The notes under the pieces were generated by a model. It was not told the origin of the DNA. It was given only the letters and a program-made list of their open reading frames with translations, and did no database searches. DNA of 9,171 nt from Rhodobiaceae bacterium (GTDB lineage: Bacteria; Pseudomonadota; Alphaproteobacteria; Parvibaculales; Parvibaculaceae): contig NVWR01000001.1 of the NCBI GenBank assembly GCA_002746275.1, positions 505,869 to 515,039 of the forward strand. The letters run 5' to 3'. A program made the translations under genes and the position numbers. Below, piece after piece: positions 6,613-9,171 of this stretch (the first letter of the stretch is position 1; each line of letters opens with the position of its first letter).

Positions 6613-6912
6613 CTACACGACCCATCCGGTTCCACCCTCTTTTGCTGCCCGCTCTTCATCAGAACCGGATCCATCTGAAGAACGACGTTCCAAGACATAG
6701 TGCAGTTTATCGATGGCTACCCGTTCGAGCTCATTTCGCGGTGCGCGAACGGGCCCGACGATCGAGACTTCCGTTCCCGTCGCGCTGTCGATGGCTGTCA
6801 CTTTCATCGAATCGCCAACGGTCAGGAATTCCAAATAGATTTCTCTGCCTGAATCGTCTTTACCCAAGGTCAATCTGCCCCTCCTCAACCGCCCCAGCGG
6901 CTTCCAAACCAT
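6613..6912 (-). CDS. Small conserved-looking protein of unknown function downstream of hemA
   Basis: A 99-residue soluble protein with no signal peptide, membrane segment or cysteine. The core (about 18-77) reads as a compact beta-rich unit: GREIYLEFLTVGDSMKV (22-38), TAIDSATGTEVSIVGP (39-54), then an amphipathic helix ELERVAIDKLHYVLERR (61-77). The C-terminal 20 residues are Gly/Ser/Glu-rich and probably disordered. I recall similar short proteins near hemA in other alphaproteobacteria, possibly classed as a DUF family (DUF6898 is my unverified recollection). No function is known to me. The frame stays open into hemA up to an ATG at 6987, but that part is only hemA overlap. The ATG at 6912, 13 bp after the hemA stop, is preferred although its ribosome binding site is poor, suggesting coupling to hemA. 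Its stop is 4 bp from that of the convergent regulator gene. Confidence 0.75.
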   Translation of the reverse strand: MVWKPLGRLRRGRLTLGKDDSGREIYLEFLTVGDSMKVTAIDSATGTEVSIVGPVRAPRNELERVAIDKLHYVLERRSSDGSGSDEERAAKEGGTGWVV

Positions 6913-6925
6913 CCACTGGAGGTTG

Positions 6926-8137
6926 TTAGGCCGCTCGTTTGATGTTGTGACGGGTCCATACGGCGTCAAGCGCACGCACCAGGTCATCCATCATCTCATC
7001 TGTATGGAGCGGACATGGCGTGAACCGCAACCGCTCTGTCCCCCGCGGGACAGTCGGGTAGTTAATCGGCTGCACATAGATTTTATGATCGCTCAACAGG
7101 TCATCAGCCACCTGCTTGCACAGAACAGCATCTTTGACCATCACCGGCACAATGTGGCTCTCGCACATCATGACGGGAAGACCGACATCCAGCAGCATCC
7201 GACGTAATTTTGTTGCCCGCTCTTGGTGCCTTTCACGCTCGACGTTGCTCGACTTCAAATGACGCACGCTGGCCAGCACACCCGCAACAAGAACCGGCGA
7301 CAAGGACGTTGAGAAAATGAACCCTGGTGCGTATGATCGTACGACATCCACGACCGCTGAGCTGGCTGCAATATAGCCGCCCATGACCCCGAACCCCTTT
7401 GCAAGCGTCCCTTCGATAATATCGACTTTATCGAGAATACCATCACGCTCCGCAATGCCGCCACCGCGTGGCCCGTAGAGGCCGACAGCGTGAACTTCAT
7501 CGAGATAAGTAAGGGCGCCATATTTGTGCGCCAGATCACATATCGCCTCGATCGGCGCGATGTCCCCGTCCATCGAATAAACAGATTCAAACGCAACAAT
7601 CTTCGGGTGATCCAACGGAACCGATTGAAGAAGCTCTTCCAGATGTTCCAGGTCGTTGTGACGCCAGACCCGCTTGGGTCCGCCCCCCCGACGAATGCCT
7701 TCAATCATGGACGCATGGTTGAGTTCATCTGAGATAATCAGGCTATCGCCGAAAATACGTCCCAGCGTGCTCAAAGTGGCATCATTGGCAATGTATCCCG
7801 ACGTAAACAGGAGAGCAGCCTCTTTCTGATGGAGATCTGCGATCTCTTCTTCCAGCTCAACATGATAGTGCGTCGTGCCGGAGATGTTGCGCGTGCCACC
7901 GGAACCCGCACCAACCAGGTCAATGGCTTCGTGCATAGCGGCCGTCACAAGCTCGTTCTGCCCCATGCCTAGATAGTCGTTAGAACACCACACAACGATC
8001 TCATCCTCACCGCTAGGCCCGTGGAAGGTTGCTCGGGGAAAACTTCCCCGGTGTCGAACAATGTCGGCGAAAACGCGATAACGTCCCTCACTTTTGAGTG
8101 CGTCGAGTGCCTCAGAAAGCTTGCCTGCATAATCCAT
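6926..8137 (-). CDS. hemA: 5-aminolevulinate synthase
   Basis: ALA synthase, 403 residues, cytoplasmic, PLP-dependent alpha-oxoamine synthase. It condenses glycine with succinyl-CoA to 5-aminolevulinate, the committed step of tetrapyrrole synthesis in alphaproteobacteria. Motifs in 403-residue numbering: [12 protein letters not shown] (49-60), [13 protein letters not shown] (76-88), [15 protein letters not shown] (136-150), ESVYSMDGD (184-192), [16 protein letters not shown] (212-227) and [15 protein letters not shown] (243-257) with PLP-lysine Lys247, then [11 protein letters not shown] (269-279) and [14 protein letters not shown] (361-374). The frame also allows a GTG start at 8149, four codons earlier. 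The ATG at 8137 is preferred because Rhodobacter HemA likewise starts Met-Asp-Tyr and because TGGA lies suitably upstream. It is preceded by a good promoter overlapped by a palindrome, suggesting repressor control. The next gene follows after 13 bp. Confidence 0.97.
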   Translation of the reverse strand: MDYAGKLSEALDALKSEGRYRVFADIVRHRGSFPRATFHGPSGEDEIVVWCSNDYLGMGQNELVTAAMHEAIDLVGAGSGGTRNISGTTHYHVELEEEIADLHQKEAALLFTSGYIANDATLSTLGRIFGDSLIISDELNHASMIEGIRRGGGPKRVWRHNDLEHLEELLQSVPLDHPKIVAFESVYSMDGDIAPIEAICDLAHKYGALTYLDEVHAVGLYGPRGGGIAERDGILDKVDIIEGTLAKGFGVMGGYIAASSAVVDVVRSYAPGFIFSTSLSPVLVAGVLASVRHLKSSNVERERHQERATKLRRMLLDVGLPVMMCESHIVPVMVKDAVLCKQVADDLLSDHKIYVQPINYPTVPRGTERLRFTPCPLHTDEMMDDLVRALDAVWTRHNIKRAA

Positions 8138-8199
8138 CAAGGTATCCACTTATGGTTGAGTTTTGACCAGCAACACCACCAATACGAGTGGTTTTTATG

Positions 8200-8216
8200 G
8201 TTTACACTAAGTAAAC
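8200..8216. promoter_or_regulatory. Operator-like palindrome at the hemA promoter
   Basis: GTTTAC (8200-8205), a 5-base spacer and GTAAAC (8211-8216) form a perfect 6-5-6 inverted repeat. It overlaps the candidate -10 element of hemA and the predicted transcription start. A bound dimeric repressor would block RNA polymerase. The sequence is not an FNR box (TTGAT-N4-ATCAA), and I do not recognise the regulator. Confidence 0.45.
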
Positions 8217-8238
8217 AACAGCGCCGAGAGAATGACAA
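8210..8238 (-). promoter_or_regulatory. Candidate sigma-70-type promoter of hemA
   Basis: On the minus strand TTGTCA (8238-8233) is followed after exactly 17 bases by TTTACT (8215-8210), matching consensus at 5 and 4 of 6 positions. Transcription would begin near 8203, giving a leader of about 65 bases. That leader holds a small 5-pair hairpin (arms 8175-8179 and 8188-8192). Confidence 0.5.
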
Positions 8239-8314
8239 TGTTGCAAAATCGGATAAGCCAATGCCACCCGCGAATTGTCGCAGACATCCGACTAGAGCAC
8301 CAAAAAGAACAAAT

Positions 8315-9091
8315 TTATCGCCATTTTCCTCTGTTTTCCAAAACTGATTTCAGGATTTCAGGTTGGTCGGTCATTAAACCGTCTACCCCAAGGTCGATCA
8401 AGCGGTTCATTTCCTCGGGATCATCAATAGTCCAGACATGAACCTGAATATCCAGTTCGTGAGCACGATCAACCAATCCCTGGTCCACGAGCCTCATTCC
8501 ATTTTGTTGAACCGGGACTTGAGCACACCCCTCCACGGTGCCTCTCCAACTCCCTCCCAATGGCTTGAAGAGACTTGAGAGCCGCAATCTTAGGGCCCCC
8601 ATAGGGCCAAGACCCGTGCACAGGTCCGGTCCGAGCTCTTCCCGTATCCATTTCGTACGTTGCCCCGAGAAGGAGGTGACACATACCCGGTGCAATGCAT
8701 TTGCGTCCCTGAGAGCCTTCACAAGGGGCTCAGCGGCATTATCGAGCTTCGGGTCGATATTGATCCGAACATACGGCCATGCCGCCAGGAGGTCCGCAAA
8801 GAGCGGTATCGGCTCTCTGCCATCAATACGTGCCTCTGCGACCTCAGCATAATCCAGCTCATCGATACGCCCGGTCTTATCCGTGACCCGGTCAAGTTCT
8901 TCGTCATGAAAAGCCAAAAGAACGCCATCGCGCGTTGCATGAACATCGGTTTCGATAAATTGATACCCAAGATCAACCGCGTGTTGAAAAGCCGGCATCG
9001 TATTTTCGGGATGAGCGCTCGTCCCCCCCCGGTGGGCAAAAGCCAACAGTCCGGAAAACTCTAGATATGGAAATTTCGCTGGCCTTGTCAC
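8315..9091 (-). CDS. Glycerophosphodiester phosphodiesterase (UgpQ/GlpQ-type)
   Basis: A 258-residue GDPD-family enzyme that hydrolyses glycerophosphodiesters to glycerol 3-phosphate and an alcohol. With no signal peptide or membrane segment it should act in the cytoplasm, like UgpQ. The TIM-barrel family motifs are all present: AHRGG (19-23, catalytic His20), HPENTMPAF (27-35), ETDVHATRDGVLLAFHDEEL (47-66) with Glu47, Asp49 and the second catalytic His62, DRVTDKTGRIDEL (67-79), NIDPK (111-115), and a C-terminal HVWTIDDPEEMNRLIDLGVD segment near 218-237 followed by GLMTDQPE. The start is GTG at 9091 with a G-rich ribosome binding site (GGGGTAGAAG). The substrate cannot be told from sequence. 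It lies upstream of hemA on the same strand, but a 177-base gap containing a hemA promoter argues against one operon. Confidence 0.94.
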   Translation of the reverse strand: MTRPAKFPYLEFSGLLAFAHRGGTSAHPENTMPAFQHAVDLGYQFIETDVHATRDGVLLAFHDEELDRVTDKTGRIDELDYAEVAEARIDGREPIPLFADLLAAWPYVRINIDPKLDNAAEPLVKALRDANALHRVCVTSFSGQRTKWIREELGPDLCTGLGPMGALRLRLSSLFKPLGGSWRGTVEGCAQVPVQQNGMRLVDQGLVDRAHELDIQVHVWTIDDPEEMNRLIDLGVDGLMTDQPEILKSVLENRGKWR

Positions 9092-9104
9092 GTCTTCTAC
9101 CCCG

Positions 9105-9171
9105 CCTGATCTGTGTAAAAAATCAGATCATCTCTTAATCTGATTTGCCAAAATCAGACTAGGGCAATCAG
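9105..9171. repeat. Cluster of ATCAGA-type repeats with a perfect 9-base inverted repeat
   Basis: AAATCAGAT at 9120-9128 and ATCTGATTT at 9138-9146 form a perfect inverted repeat with a 9-base spacer. Further copies are AAATCAGA at 9151-9158 and AATCAG at 9166-9171, with a related TGATCTG near 9107-9113. The cluster lies just upstream of the phosphodiesterase GTG. Read on the minus strand the inverted repeat runs into six T residues, so it could be a weak intrinsic terminator of a gene beyond the window. It could equally be a multi-site operator for the phosphodiesterase. Confidence 0.5.

Noticed and set aside
6926..8137. A Cys-Pro dipeptide near the HemA C-terminus (in FTPCPLH) as a haem regulatory motif
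   Set aside because: A bare CP pair is too short to be evidence, and it sits in a conserved substrate-binding stretch where homologues have Ser at the same place.
8175..8196. ACCAC/GTGGT hairpin followed by T residues as a plus-strand terminator
   Set aside because: No plus-strand gene precedes it, and the stem is only 5 pairs; it is more simply part of the hemA leader.

Overview
The window is a chromosomal housekeeping segment from an alphaproteobacterium. Three things point there: a glycine-dependent 5-aminolevulinate synthase (the Shemin pathway, which among bacteria is essentially alphaproteobacterial), a Ros/MucR-type regulator, and the gene order glyA-nrdR-ribD-ribE-ribB(A)-ribH-nusB. 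The composition is moderately GC-rich by eye. I cannot place it below class with confidence; a Rhizobiales- or Parvibaculum-like lineage is a guess. I see no transposase, integrase, tRNA, rRNA, CRISPR array or phage gene.

Positions 1-5799 hold one long minus-strand run, transcribed from right to left: glyA, nrdR, ribD, ribE, ribBA-like, ribH, nusB and the first codons of a further gene. From ribD onward the genes are tightly packed (gaps of 7 and 4 bp, a 4-bp ATGA overlap, then 9 and 0 bp), so they are very likely one transcript with translational coupling. RibD, RibE, RibB and RibH cover the riboflavin pathway from the GTP-derived pyrimidine and ribulose 5-phosphate to riboflavin. The GTP cyclohydrolase II step is probably not encoded here, because the C-terminal domain of the RibBA-like protein has lost its zinc-binding cysteines. 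NrdR (ribonucleotide reductase repressor) and GlyA (serine/glycine and one-carbon metabolism) precede the riboflavin genes. NusB (antitermination) follows them.

Positions 5800-6170 are a divergent intergenic region between glyA (minus) and a plus-strand MucR/Ros-family regulator. It holds a good candidate promoter for the regulator, a weak candidate for glyA and a hairpin in the glyA leader. The regulator has the MucR fold signature but lacks both zinc-ligand histidines.

Positions 6613-8137 are a minus-strand pair: hemA (ALA synthase) and, 13 bp downstream, a 99-residue conserved-looking protein of unknown function that ends 4 bp from the end of the regulator gene. The hemA promoter region holds a perfect 6-5-6 palindrome overlapping a good candidate -10 element. 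A partial copy of that motif lies between glyA and the regulator. Positions 8315-9091 encode a cytoplasmic glycerophosphodiester phosphodiesterase, preceded by a cluster of ATCAGA-type repeats at the window edge.

No clearly new multi-gene system is visible. The best leads are the degenerate cyclohydrolase domain, the zinc-ligand-less MucR paralogue, the hemA operator-like palindrome, the uncharacterised gene after hemA, and the repeat cluster before the phosphodiesterase gene.
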